DNA of 64,000 bases from Ignavibacteriae bacterium HGW-Ignavibacteriae-2 (GCA_002839805.1 PGYT01000006.1:1-64000), one strand, 5' to 3'. Positions 26,316 to 35,399 are shown, counted from the first letter of the stretch. The notes: generated by a model not told the origin, from the sequence alone. Program-made: numbers and translations.

Positions 26316-27337
26316 TGGCTTCAAACGTGAATGTGGGTATAGTGGGTACAGGAATTTATCTTCCCGATAGAAAGATTACGGCGGATGAAATAGCTGCTCA
26401 AACGAAAGGCGTGTGGGCGGCTGAAGCTGTTAAAGAAAAATTGGGGATAATTGAAAAAACTCTGCCCGGAGATAAAGACGGTACTCAGGAAATGGGCGTA
26501 TATGCCGCTAAAACCGCTCTTGATAAAACAGGAGTTGATGCTAAGGAGATAGATTTAATTTTATGCGTTGGAGAGGAATGGAAAGAATATCCGTTAACTA
26601 CCTCAGGCATATATATACAGGAAAAAATCGGCGCACGAAATGCCTGGGCAATAGATGTTCAACAAAGATGCTGTACAACAATTTCTGCCATGAAAATGGC
26701 GAAAGATATGATGATAGCCGACGATGACATTAATACAGTTCTAATTTGCGGAGGTTACCGTAACAGCGATTTTGTAGATTATGCTGATCCAAACATGTCC
26801 ATGATGTTTAATTTAGCTGCGGGCGGCGGCGCATTGATTCTGAAGAAAAACTATAACAAAAATTTACTTTTAGGTTCGCATATAATCAGCGATGGTTCCA
26901 TGGCACGCGACGCCGGTGTGATTTTCGGTGGAACGGAAAATCCGATTACTTGCGAAAATGCAGGGAAAGCTTATAAATCGCTCACACTTATGAATCCTGA
27001 TCATATGAAAAACCGCCTGAATGAAGTATCGATGGACAATTGGATGAGATGTATAGATAAGGCATTTGAAAAAAGCGGCGTTGATAAAAAAGAGCTTGGA
27101 TATTTGGCAGTGCTGCATTTTAAACAGTCCATGTATCAACATATGCTCGGTTTACTCGGGCTTAACGGGGATCAATCGATTTATCTTAATAATATTGGTC
27201 ACGTTGGACAAATAGATCAGATAATTTCACTTGAACTTGGACTGCGGCAGGAAAAAATTAAAGATGGAACAATAATAGCAATGATAGCCGCCGGGATAGG
27301 TTACGCCTGGGCTGCTAACGTAATTAGATGGGGATAA
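26315..27337 (+). CDS. Second KAS III-like protein, catalytic Cys and His present
   Basis: 340 residues. The thiolase-like fold motifs include GIVGTGIYLPDRKI at the N-terminus and AAGIGYAWAANVIRWG at the C-terminus. The nucleophile aligns with C119, followed directly by C120 (QQRCCTT). H268 in VLHFKQ takes the place of the FabH His. The Asn loop is replaced by NNIGHVGQID (292-301), with Asn and an extra His. It overlaps the ligase by 1 base. It is clearly not housekeeping FabH, and is also unlike its partner at 22255. It might carry out acyl-CoA condensation or, in a catabolic setting, thiolytic or hydrolytic carbon-carbon cleavage; this is inference. Confidence 0.8.
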   Translation: MASNVNVGIVGTGIYLPDRKITADEIAAQTKGVWAAEAVKEKLGIIEKTLPGDKDGTQEMGVYAAKTALDKTGVDAKEIDLILCVGEEWKEYPLTTSGIYIQEKIGARNAWAIDVQQRCCTTISAMKMAKDMMIADDDINTVLICGGYRNSDFVDYADPNMSMMFNLAAGGGALILKKNYNKNLLLGSHIISDGSMARDAGVIFGGTENPITCENAGKAYKSLTLMNPDHMKNRLNEVSMDNWMRCIDKAFEKSGVDKKELGYLAVLHFKQSMYQHMLGLLGLNGDQSIYLNNIGHVGQIDQIISLELGLRQEKIKDGTIIAMIAAGIGYAWAANVIRWG

Positions 27338-27371
27338 ATAAAATCACTAACAATAATCAAAGGAGCACCAA

Positions 27372-27869
27372 ATGAAAAAATTATTATCGCTTTTATTAAT
27401 TCTTTTACTCGCTGTTAGTTTTGCGGCTTGCAGTGATGACGACGACAACACAACCGAACCGGAAGTAAAAGTCGATGCATGGATCGGAACTTGGCTCAGC
27501 ACCGGCACGGATGTAGCACCTCTTTTATCTACATATTTCAATTATGATAGTGTGAGAGTAGAAATGAAAGAAGATAATACGATAACTCTTAATACTCATA
27601 TTAAAAATGCATCCTGGTCGACACTTCCCGGTGTTTATTCTGTGACAAAATCTACGAGTGGTGATGTTCATACAATAAAAATTAATTATACAGCTTTTGA
27701 GCAGGAAGGAATTGTACAAATAATATCCGGTACACCAGATCAAATGAAGTTGGAAGTTATACAAACTGTTCCGAGTACAAGTTTTGTAGCTAGAACACCC
27801 GCAACCGGATTCGGTTCAGACGCCCAATTAGGCACATCAAATATTCAGATTTATAAAAAAATTAAATAA
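27372..27869 (+). CDS. Small outer-membrane lipoprotein of unknown function
   Basis: 165 residues. Lipoprotein signal with lipobox SFAAC (Cys20) followed by an acidic stretch SDDDD, a pattern that in Bacteroidota can mark surface-exposed lipoproteins. The rest is beta-rich (IGTWLSTGTD, DNTITLNTHIKN, VHTIKINYTAF) and suggests a small lipocalin-like barrel, but I do not recognise a family with confidence. It has a strong ribosome-binding site (AAAGGAGCACCAA) and a terminator directly after it. Probably helps bind the substrate of this locus. Confidence 0.72.
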   Translation: MKKLLSLLLILLLAVSFAACSDDDDNTTEPEVKVDAWIGTWLSTGTDVAPLLSTYFNYDSVRVEMKEDNTITLNTHIKNASWSTLPGVYSVTKSTSGDVHTIKINYTAFEQEGIVQIISGTPDQMKLEVIQTVPSTSFVARTPATGFGSDAQLGTSNIQIYKKIK

Positions 27870-27877
27870 AAATTCTT

Positions 27878-27919
27878 GGGGTGCTGAGGATCTGATTTTA
27901 AGTCCCGGCACCTTTTTTT
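27878..27919 (+). terminator. Terminator inside the catabolic gene cluster
   Basis: Stem GGTGC (27880-27884) with GCACC (27908-27912), extended inward by GGA/TCC pairing, followed by seven T. It splits the cluster into a six-gene unit and a three-gene unit (outer-membrane protein, hydrolase, thiolase). Read-through or a second promoter is needed for the latter. Confidence 0.7.
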
Positions 27920-27942
27920 CTTTAAATGTAATGGGATAAGTT

Positions 27943-29478
27943 ATGAAAGACTTTTTAAAAATCTGCCTCATTTCAATTTTTATATCTCTTCAAATTAATG
28001 CCCAGATGACCGATAATTTCGAAGAAGATAGGGTTAAAGAAGAGAAAAAGGAATTTAAATTTATCGGCTATTATTTTATGAGATCCGAAGTCTCAAACAT
28101 GTACCCGACAAATGAGTTTCTTAAAGGTCAGGTTGTAGGGCGTCTGTTCGGGGGTAACTCTACAAGAACCGGTCAGGATTCCAGATTCACAGAACAAAGA
28201 TTTATACCTATAATAGCATACACACCGAGGCTATTCGACGGCTGGGCCACAATGAGAATGTCGTTCGAACTGGACTGGACCTGGGGCGACGCTAATTACG
28301 GAGCCGGTGGAAACTTCGGCGGAGCTTTCGGCGCGGACTTTGTAAATATGCAGACACAGAATTTGTTTATAGAATTCAGACCGCAAAAAAATCTTTTTGT
28401 AAACGCTGGTTTAACCCGATTGTTCGATAATATAAGTGTGCCGGCTTATACCCCTACGGAGGATTTGGTAAACACCGGATACAGACTAGCAATTTGGGGT
28501 TCGGACGCTACCGGTATCGCCGGACATTATTTTCTGAAAGATCAAAGATTTAAGCTGGGAGCTTACCAGCTTTATGAAAATAATGTTAATCAGAGTGACG
28601 ACGTTGTTCTTTTTGAAGCCGATTACGAATATGATTTCGATATTAAAAATTCGGCGGGATTAACGCTTTATTACTTAAAAGACAGGGGCAACGGGGAAGG
28701 GGGAGTCTCTATTCTTGGTCAGGGTCTTAATTCGGGTTTAAGCAATTACAGCGGCGTATTTAATTTTAATTTTGGGAATAATCCTTATACTGCGGATATA
28801 GTATGGCTTGGTTCTCACTTTCACGGTGATCCGCTTTTAAGGCAAGGCCGTTTCGGTTACAGCGGTTTTGTTATAAGTAACTTCGGACAAGCGAAAACTA
28901 AACTTCAGTCTGTTGATATTTTCGGTATGGCGGCTAATCTTAGGCTGGCATATAAATACGGCGCCAATAGGAATGATTTTGTGGCATTCGACGGAATTTT
29001 TACAACCGGCGATGACAATAACATAAGCGACGGAAAATACAGCGGAGTGCTTACGGGAAATAACTGGACCGCGCCCGGAGCCGTGTTTTTTAGTCACGGA
29101 TTATATTTGTTGTTGCCCCACGGAAATGTAGTTAACCGTTTTGTAGCCGCTGTTATAGACATTCAAAATGTCGGGTACGGTCTTGCCGCAGGCTCTTTGA
29201 CGGGATCCTACGATATTGTTCCAAATAAGTTTAAAATAAAATCCGCTTTGGGTCTTGGTTATTCTCCTGTTACTCCTACAGGCGGCGGAAATCAATTAGG
29301 CGCTGAAATTAATCTTAATCTGCTTTACAAGTTAAGAGTCTACATGGATTTGGAACTACACGCCGCGTATATGAAACTTGGCGATTTCTTTGATTCACGT
29401 GACGTTAACGGAGGAATTACAGGCAGACCCGAAGATCCGTGGGTTTTATTCGCTTCACTTAAATGGATAATGTTCTAG
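27943..29478 (+). CDS. Outer-membrane beta-barrel protein
   Basis: 511 residues. Signal peptide 1-20 (LISIFISLQINAQ). The mature part consists of alternating amphipathic strands (TPRLFDGWATMRMSFELDW, FDIKNSAGLTLYYLKD, YKLRVYMDLELHAAYMKL) and ends in a C-terminal Phe (LKWIMF), the usual barrel-assembly signal. Rich in Gly, Asn and aromatics. It resembles porin-like or alginate-export-like barrels without a precise match. Followed by the lipoprotein hydrolase after 9 bases. Likely the outer-membrane passage for the substrate of this locus. Barrel nature is well supported; specificity is unknown. Confidence 0.78.
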   Translation: MKDFLKICLISIFISLQINAQMTDNFEEDRVKEEKKEFKFIGYYFMRSEVSNMYPTNEFLKGQVVGRLFGGNSTRTGQDSRFTEQRFIPIIAYTPRLFDGWATMRMSFELDWTWGDANYGAGGNFGGAFGADFVNMQTQNLFIEFRPQKNLFVNAGLTRLFDNISVPAYTPTEDLVNTGYRLAIWGSDATGIAGHYFLKDQRFKLGAYQLYENNVNQSDDVVLFEADYEYDFDIKNSAGLTLYYLKDRGNGEGGVSILGQGLNSGLSNYSGVFNFNFGNNPYTADIVWLGSHFHGDPLLRQGRFGYSGFVISNFGQAKTKLQSVDIFGMAANLRLAYKYGANRNDFVAFDGIFTTGDDNNISDGKYSGVLTGNNWTAPGAVFFSHGLYLLLPHGNVVNRFVAAVIDIQNVGYGLAAGSLTGSYDIVPNKFKIKSALGLGYSPVTPTGGGNQLGAEINLNLLYKLRVYMDLELHAAYMKLGDFFDSRDVNGGITGRPEDPWVLFASLKWIMF

Positions 29479-29487
29479 GAGGATGAA

Positions 29488-30438
29488 ATGAAAAAAATAA
29501 ATTATTTAATTTTAGCAGTGGTTGTTATGGCTGTCGCTGGTTGCTCCACCTCGGAATATTATACTCTTCCTGCAAAGGAATTCAGTGAAGTGGATTATAA
29601 ATTTCCGGTAAAATTTGAACAAGTAAAAAATATTAATATAGCGTATATTGATGAAGGCAAAGGTGAAAATGTATTGCTGTTGATACACGGACTCGGTACA
29701 AACGCTAAAAGCTGGCTGAAAAATATTCCCGCCTTATCCGAAAATTTCAGGGTTATTGCAGTGGATTTACCCGGGTATGGCAAATCTGATAAAAAAAATT
29801 ATAAATACTCGATGTCATTTTATGGCGATGTTCTTTCAGAATTTTTGACTAATTTGAAAATAAATAAAGCTACATTCGTCGGTCATTCTATGGGCGGTCA
29901 AATTTCTATGGTTACCGCTCTTAATCATCCCGACAAAGTAGATAAACTTGTTCTTATTTCGCCTGCTGGATTTGAGAGGTTTACTGAAGGTGAAGGCGAT
30001 TGGATGAAAGCCGCTTTTACAATTGAGTTGGTAAAAGAGACCAATACAAGAAACATAGACGTTAATTTGAGTAGTAACTTTTATGATACTCCAGAAGATG
30101 CTTCGTTTTTTGTTACGGATAGAATTCAAATAAAAGGCGCAAAAGATTTTGAAGATTATTGTTACGCTGTAACACGAAACGTTACAGGTATGATAGATGA
30201 ACCGGTTTGGTCAAGATTAACGGAAATTAAAAATAAAACATTAATACTGTTCGGTGAGAACGACGGATTGATACCTAATTCTTATCTGCACGGCGGATTT
30301 ACATGTGACATCGCAAAAATTGGTGAATCCCAAATACCGGATAATAAAAGTGTAATTATTCCAAAATGCGGGCACATGGCCCAATTTGAAAAAGCTGATA
30401 TTGTTAATAAAGAGATAATTGACTTTATAAATGAGTAA
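29488..30438 (+). CDS. Lipoprotein alpha/beta-hydrolase
   Basis: 316 residues. Lipobox VAGC with Cys19, so it is membrane anchored outside the cytoplasm. Alpha/beta-hydrolase fold with oxyanion motif LIHGLG, nucleophile elbow GHSMGG (S134), acid D259 (GENDG) and H296 (CGHMAQFE). Expected to cleave an ester, or possibly a carbon-carbon bond in a diketone as in MhpC-like enzymes. Ribosome-binding site AGGAGG is strong; the thiolase gene starts 9 bases later. Location outside the cytoplasm suggests it frees the acid that the symporter then imports. Confidence 0.87.
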   Translation: MKKINYLILAVVVMAVAGCSTSEYYTLPAKEFSEVDYKFPVKFEQVKNINIAYIDEGKGENVLLLIHGLGTNAKSWLKNIPALSENFRVIAVDLPGYGKSDKKNYKYSMSFYGDVLSEFLTNLKINKATFVGHSMGGQISMVTALNHPDKVDKLVLISPAGFERFTEGEGDWMKAAFTIELVKETNTRNIDVNLSSNFYDTPEDASFFVTDRIQIKGAKDFEDYCYAVTRNVTGMIDEPVWSRLTEIKNKTLILFGENDGLIPNSYLHGGFTCDIAKIGESQIPDNKSVIIPKCGHMAQFEKADIVNKEIIDFINE

Positions 30439-30447
30439 GGAGTATTT

Positions 30448-31635
30448 ATGGCTGAGTTAAAAGAAGTATATATAATAGATGCGGTGCGCACACCCATAGG
30501 ATCATTTATGGGGGCGTTAAGTTCGGTGCCGGCGCCTAAACTCGGCAGCATTGCTATAAAGGCACTTGTCGATAGAAATAATCTTAAACCCGATTCAGTT
30601 AGTGAAGTAATTATGGGTAACGTTATACAAGCGGGTGAAAAACAAGCGCCTGCTCGTCAAGCGGCTTTATATGCGGGTTTAGACCAAGCTACCGAATGTA
30701 TGACTGTTAACAAAGTTTGCGGTTCCGGATTAAAGACAGTTATGCTTGGCGCTCAGGCAATTATGACAGGCGATGCCGATGTCGTTATCGCCGGAGGAAT
30801 GGAGAACATGTCACAAATTCCTTTTTTAATTCATAACGCAAGAGCGGGATTTAAAATGGGCGATCAGAAAATTGCCGATGCGATGCTTGGCGACGGACTG
30901 ATTGACGCTTATGACAATGTACACATGGGCACTTTCGCCGAATTATGCGCCAGAGAAAACAACATTACGCGAGAAGACCAGGATAATTTTGCGGAAGAAA
31001 GTTACAGACGCGCATTAAAAGCTATCGCTGATAAAACATTCGATCCGGAAATTATTCCTGTTGAAATAGCCGGCAGAAAAGGTGAGGTAACACTTGTTGC
31101 TGAGGACGAAGAACCGGGTAAAGTTAATTTCGATAAAATGAAAACTTTAAAACCTGTATTCGAAAAAGATGGAACTGTAACCGCGGCTAACGCATCCAGT
31201 ATTAATGACGGTGCAGCAGCAGTGCTGCTTATGAGCAAAGAAAAAGCCGAGGAACTGGGACTTAAACCTATCGCAAAAATTGTAGCTCAGGCCGCCGCTT
31301 CAAAAGATCCCAAATGGTTTACAACTGCGCCTGTGGACGCGATAAACAAAGTGTTAAATAAAGCCGGTTTAACAAAAGATCAAATTGACCTTTTCGAAAT
31401 TAATGAGGCGTTCGCAGTGGTTTCGGTTACTGTTAATAGACACCTTGGTCTGGATCCGGCAAAAGTTAATATTCACGGTGGAGCGGTTGCCATTGGACAT
31501 CCTATCGGAGCAAGCGGCGCGCGAATACTTACGACTTTACTACACGCGATGAAAAGAAATGATGCCCGTTACGGACTGGCGTCATTATGCATAGGCGGCG
31601 GTGAAGCTGTTGCTCTTGTTGTTGAAAAAGTTTAA
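30448..31635 (+). CDS. Thiolase (acetyl-CoA C-acyltransferase)
   Basis: 395 residues, full thiolase with C91 (NKVCGSG), H351 (AIGHPIGASG) and C381 (LCIGGG). N-terminus IIDAVRTPIGSFMGAL is typical of acetoacetyl-CoA/3-ketoacyl-CoA thiolases. Cytoplasmic; cleaves 3-ketoacyl-CoA with CoA, or runs in the reverse direction. As last gene of the cluster it would give acetyl-CoA from the keto-acyl-CoA made by ligase and SDR. Chain-length preference is not clear; length and residues fit the short-chain type. Confidence 0.92.
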   Translation: MAELKEVYIIDAVRTPIGSFMGALSSVPAPKLGSIAIKALVDRNNLKPDSVSEVIMGNVIQAGEKQAPARQAALYAGLDQATECMTVNKVCGSGLKTVMLGAQAIMTGDADVVIAGGMENMSQIPFLIHNARAGFKMGDQKIADAMLGDGLIDAYDNVHMGTFAELCARENNITREDQDNFAEESYRRALKAIADKTFDPEIIPVEIAGRKGEVTLVAEDEEPGKVNFDKMKTLKPVFEKDGTVTAANASSINDGAAAVLLMSKEKAEELGLKPIAKIVAQAAASKDPKWFTTAPVDAINKVLNKAGLTKDQIDLFEINEAFAVVSVTVNRHLGLDPAKVNIHGGAVAIGHPIGASGARILTTLLHAMKRNDARYGLASLCIGGGEAVALVVEKV

Positions 31636-31714
31636 TCATAGTTAGATTATAACGCAGCAGCAAATTTCAGCAAGTAGTTTGTTATGATTATTATGCCTTA
31701 TTAAATAAAATTAT

Positions 31715-31754
31715 GGAGTGGGGAAATCAGAGTGTTTGATTTCCCTGATACTCC
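31715..31754 (+). other. Two-step hairpin after the thiolase gene
   Basis: Inner perfect stem GGGAAATCA (31721-31729) with TGATTTCCC (31737-31745) and outer stem GGAGT (31715-31719) with ACTCC (31750-31754). No T run follows. It may end or stabilise the operon transcript, or be a structured leader for the next gene. Nothing else is seen in 31636-31848. Confidence 0.5.
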
Positions 31755-31848
31755 TACCACAACTGAATAATTGTAAAAAACTTTCACAGGCGCATTTTTT
31801 AAATGGATTAAACAAAAATCCGCACTTATCTTTTTCCCCTCAAAAGTT

Positions 31849-31856
31849 TATATTTG
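31849..31856 (+). promoter_or_regulatory. Candidate Bacteroidota-type -7 element before the serine hydrolase gene
   Basis: TATATTTG matches TAnnTTTG and lies 37 bases before the ATG at 31893. A T-rich stretch (TTTTT near 31831) could stand in for the upstream element. Confidence 0.45.
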
Positions 31857-31892
31857 TGAAACTTCTTTCCATTCTATTATACTGGGTCCAAA

Positions 31893-32831
31893 ATGAGAAA
31901 TACTTTTTCCGCATTGCTGTTTTTGTCCTTAAATGTTTTTGCTCAGGAAGTTATTATTCCGGATTATTATTCCACAGATAGTTTATTCTCATCCGAAATA
32001 AATAAAATTGTTCTTGATCTTGAATTGGATAAAGATTTTATTGTTGGAGAAGACGGCATCGAGCAAATATCATTTGCTGTAATTGATTTAACAGAGGAAA
32101 AACCAACGCTCGGTGGAGTTAATTACGATAATTTTATTTACCCCGCATCGGTTTATAAAATGTATGTGGCGGCTGAAATATTTAAACAGATATCCTCGGG
32201 CAAATTCGGTTTGTACGATTTATATGTAGTAAAATCCCCTAACGATGTCGATCACTCGAAAGAAATAAAATCAGATCCCCGCCCATTATTAAAGAACGGA
32301 GATTCGGTAACGGTAAATTATCTTCTTGATTTAATGATTACAAGAAGCGATAATTCCGCGGCAAACTGTCTTATTGATCTTGCTAAACGGGAAAACATAA
32401 ATAAACTAATTGAAGAATATAACTGGGCGGGAAGCGAAGTTACACGAAAATTCCTCAAAAGAAAATTTGAAGATCCCGGATATGAAAAAATCCGCGGAAC
32501 CGAAACATGCGCTATGCACGCTGCCGATTTTATGTACCGGGTTTATTCGAATCAATTAGTAAATCCATGGGTTAGTATGCAGATGAAAGCCCTTTTAGGC
32601 CGTCAGTTAGACAAATCAAAATTGGCACAGGGGCTGCCGGACAGAACAATGTATTATCACAAAACCGGTTGGTTCTCTTATTGGACTAACGATGTTGGTA
32701 TCGTTGACGACGGGAAAGTTAAATATATTATTTCGTGCTTTATTCCGCTTAGGGAAGAATTAGCCAAACCTAAAATGAAGGAACTGTCGGATAGAATATA
32801 TAAACTGATAACAGTGCGAAACTTCAGATAA
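31893..32831 (+). CDS. Class A beta-lactamase-fold serine hydrolase, exported
   Basis: 312 residues with a signal peptide (1-17, cleaved near FAQE). The three serine penicillin-recognising motifs are in order: SxxK as S86-V-Y-K89, SDN as S152-D-N154, and KTG as K257-T-G259. The usual omega-loop motif ExxLN is not present; a candidate glutamate lies in KFEDPGYEK (about 190-198). It may therefore be a beta-lactamase with a divergent omega loop or a related peptidoglycan-directed or ester hydrolase. It acts in the periplasm. No regulator of the ampR/blaI type is nearby. Confidence 0.75.
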   Translation: MRNTFSALLFLSLNVFAQEVIIPDYYSTDSLFSSEINKIVLDLELDKDFIVGEDGIEQISFAVIDLTEEKPTLGGVNYDNFIYPASVYKMYVAAEIFKQISSGKFGLYDLYVVKSPNDVDHSKEIKSDPRPLLKNGDSVTVNYLLDLMITRSDNSAANCLIDLAKRENINKLIEEYNWAGSEVTRKFLKRKFEDPGYEKIRGTETCAMHAADFMYRVYSNQLVNPWVSMQMKALLGRQLDKSKLAQGLPDRTMYYHKTGWFSYWTNDVGIVDDGKVKYIISCFIPLREELAKPKMKELSDRIYKLITVRNFR

Positions 32832-32942
32832 AAATTAGTTTATTTGCTAATACTTTACCAAATGGTAATATGCCTTCCTTGCTAAACCTGCCATTATTTG
32901 ATATTTTTAAAATTCTTTTATTAATTAAAATGTAGCGAAACT

Positions 32943-35399
32943 ATGAGATATCCATTCGAAACCGCAGAAGCAAGGTGGCAGAAATACTGGGAAGAGAAAA
33001 AAGTATTCAAAACTGATCTTACCGATTTAGAAAAAGCTGTTTATTGCCTCGTTATGTTCATTTACCCTTCCGGATCAAAACTCCATTGTGGACACTGGTA
33101 TAATTACGGGCCGACAGATTCCTGGGCCAGATTTAAAAAACTTCAGGGATTTAATGTTTTCGAACCAATGGGTTACGACGCATTTGGTTTGCCGGCTGAA
33201 AATTACGCTGTAAAAACAGGTATTCATCCGCAGGACAGTACTTTTAAGAATATCGAAGACATCCGGGCACAGCTGAAACAAATGGGTTGTATGTACGACT
33301 GGGATGCGGAACTTATGACTTGTGTGCCCGAATATTATAAGTGGAATCAATGGTTGTTCTTACAATTATATAAAAAAGGTTTGGCTTACAGGAAAAATGC
33401 GCCGGTAAACTGGTGCCCTTCGTGTAATACTGTCCTGGCAAACGAACAAGTTCAGAACGATGGTTCGTGCGAACGCTGCGGAACAATGGTAATTCAGAAA
33501 AATTTAACTCAGTGGTTTTTTAAGATAACTGAATACGCCGAAGAACTGCTCGATGGATTAAATAAAATTGAATGGCCCGAAAAAACAAAACTGATGCAGG
33601 AAAACTGGATCGGTAAAAGTATAGGCGCGGAAGTTACTTTTAAAGTCGATGGTATTGAAGACGAAATTTTAATTTTTACTACTAGACCCGATACTCTCTT
33701 CGGCGCGACTTATATGGTGCTGGCACCTGAACATCCTCTGGTAACAAAACTTACAACTGAAGAAAATAAATCCAAAGTGGATGAATATAAAATTACCGTT
33801 CAGTCAATGACTGAAATCGATAGGACTTCCACTGTTAAAGAAAAAACCGGAGTCCCTACAGGCGCTTATGCAATAAATCCTGTGAATGGTGAAAAAATAC
33901 CTATATGGATTGCTGATTATGTTTTAATGACCTACGGCACGGGAGCTATTATGGCTGTGCCCGGACAGGACGAACGTGACTGGGAATTCGCTGAAAAATT
34001 TGATCTTCCAATAATCAGAACAGTACAAACTCCCGCTGACTTTGAAGGGAAAGCATTTACAGGCGAAGGTCCCGCTATAAACAGCGATTTTCTTGATGGA
34101 TTGTATGTAGCGGAAGCCAAAGCTAAAATGATTGAATGGCTCGAAGAAAAAAAAATCGGCAGAGGAAAAATAAATTATCGTTTGCGCGATTGGTTGATCT
34201 CCCGTCAGAGATATTGGGGAACTCCTATTCCTGTTGTTTACTGCGATAAATGCGGAGAAGTGCCGGTACCCGAAGATCAATTGCCGGTTAAGCTTCCTTA
34301 CGATGTTGATTTTAAACCGGACGGCGCTTCACCACTGGCCAGAAACAGCGAGTTTGTGAATACTCCTTGTCCAAAATGCGGCTCAGACGCGAAACGTGAC
34401 GTCGACACTATGGATACATTTGTTGATTCCTCGTGGTACTATTTACGTTATCTTAATCCAAATTTTACTGAGGGCGCATTCGACGCTGAACTTGGAAATA
34501 ATTGGACACCGGTTAACATGTATGTGGGCGGAGCTGAACACGCAACCATGCATTTGTTGTACGCGCGGTTCATCCATAAATTTATCCGGGACCTTGGTTT
34601 GGTTAAAAGCGACGAACCTTTTCATAAATTGATTCACCAGGGCACAATTACAAACAACGGCGCTAAAATGTCTAAATCTAAAGGCAACGTTGTTAATCCC
34701 GATTCGTTTATAGTCGATTACGGCTCCGACGTTTTCAGGATGTACTTAATGTTTATGGGGCCATACGAATTAGGGGGCGACTGGAGTGATAAAGGAATTG
34801 TAGGTGTGGACAGATTCGTTCAGAGAATTTTTACCCTTGTAAATAATTTTAACGGAATCGCCAAATCTGCCCCGGCAAAAGAAAATTACGATATTGCCGC
34901 TCTTAATGAAGCTGAGAAAAATATTTATCGCAAAGTAAATCAGACATTAAGCAAGTTTGAGTCCGAAGTCGAGAATTTTAGATTTAATACAGCAGTAGCC
35001 GCTTTGATGGAACTTGTAAATGAACTAAACAAAGAATTGGTAAACTGTTCGGCCGATCTGCAGAAATATTCTTTGGAAAGATTGATAACAATGCTCGCGC
35101 CTCTTGCTCCGCATATGGGCGAAGAATGCTGGAATATGCTGGGTAATGATAAATCCTTGTACGAATCGCCTGTATGGTTTAAAGTCGATGAAAAAGCTCT
35201 TATCGCAGAAGCAGTTACAGTGGTCGTTCAGGTAAACGGCAAAGTTCGCGCCAAGCAGGATTTCCCTCTGGATACAGACGAACAGGTTGTTAAACGGACT
35301 GTCTGGGAAAATGAGAATGTTAAAGCCCATACGGATGGTAAAACAGTTGTTAAAGAAATTTACGTTAAAAATAAAATTTATAATATAGTTGTTAGATAA
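32943..35399 (+). CDS. leuS: Leucyl-tRNA synthetase
   Basis: 818 residues, class I synthetase charging tRNA-Leu. The HIGH motif reads LHCGH (about 42-46), the zinc-ribbon insert shows CPSC and CERC, the CP1 editing domain has TTRPDTLFGATYMV, and KMSKS is intact (GAKMSKSKGN). The C-terminal VQVNGKVRAK domain is present. Length is normal. Start ATG 32943 has no good Shine-Dalgarno sequence, as for several genes here. serS follows after 77 bases. Confidence 0.95.
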   Translation: MRYPFETAEARWQKYWEEKKVFKTDLTDLEKAVYCLVMFIYPSGSKLHCGHWYNYGPTDSWARFKKLQGFNVFEPMGYDAFGLPAENYAVKTGIHPQDSTFKNIEDIRAQLKQMGCMYDWDAELMTCVPEYYKWNQWLFLQLYKKGLAYRKNAPVNWCPSCNTVLANEQVQNDGSCERCGTMVIQKNLTQWFFKITEYAEELLDGLNKIEWPEKTKLMQENWIGKSIGAEVTFKVDGIEDEILIFTTRPDTLFGATYMVLAPEHPLVTKLTTEENKSKVDEYKITVQSMTEIDRTSTVKEKTGVPTGAYAINPVNGEKIPIWIADYVLMTYGTGAIMAVPGQDERDWEFAEKFDLPIIRTVQTPADFEGKAFTGEGPAINSDFLDGLYVAEAKAKMIEWLEEKKIGRGKINYRLRDWLISRQRYWGTPIPVVYCDKCGEVPVPEDQLPVKLPYDVDFKPDGASPLARNSEFVNTPCPKCGSDAKRDVDTMDTFVDSSWYYLRYLNPNFTEGAFDAELGNNWTPVNMYVGGAEHATMHLLYARFIHKFIRDLGLVKSDEPFHKLIHQGTITNNGAKMSKSKGNVVNPDSFIVDYGSDVFRMYLMFMGPYELGGDWSDKGIVGVDRFVQRIFTLVNNFNGIAKSAPAKENYDIAALNEAEKNIYRKVNQTLSKFESEVENFRFNTAVAALMELVNELNKELVNCSADLQKYSLERLITMLAPLAPHMGEECWNMLGNDKSLYESPVWFKVDEKALIAEAVTVVVQVNGKVRAKQDFPLDTDEQVVKRTVWENENVKAHTDGKTVVKEIYVKNKIYNIVVR

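Noticed and set aside
31718-31981. 87-residue plus-strand frame before the serine hydrolase gene
   Set aside because: It runs through the hairpin and overlaps the signal peptide of the hydrolase in another frame; composition is not protein-like and no ribosome-binding site is seen.
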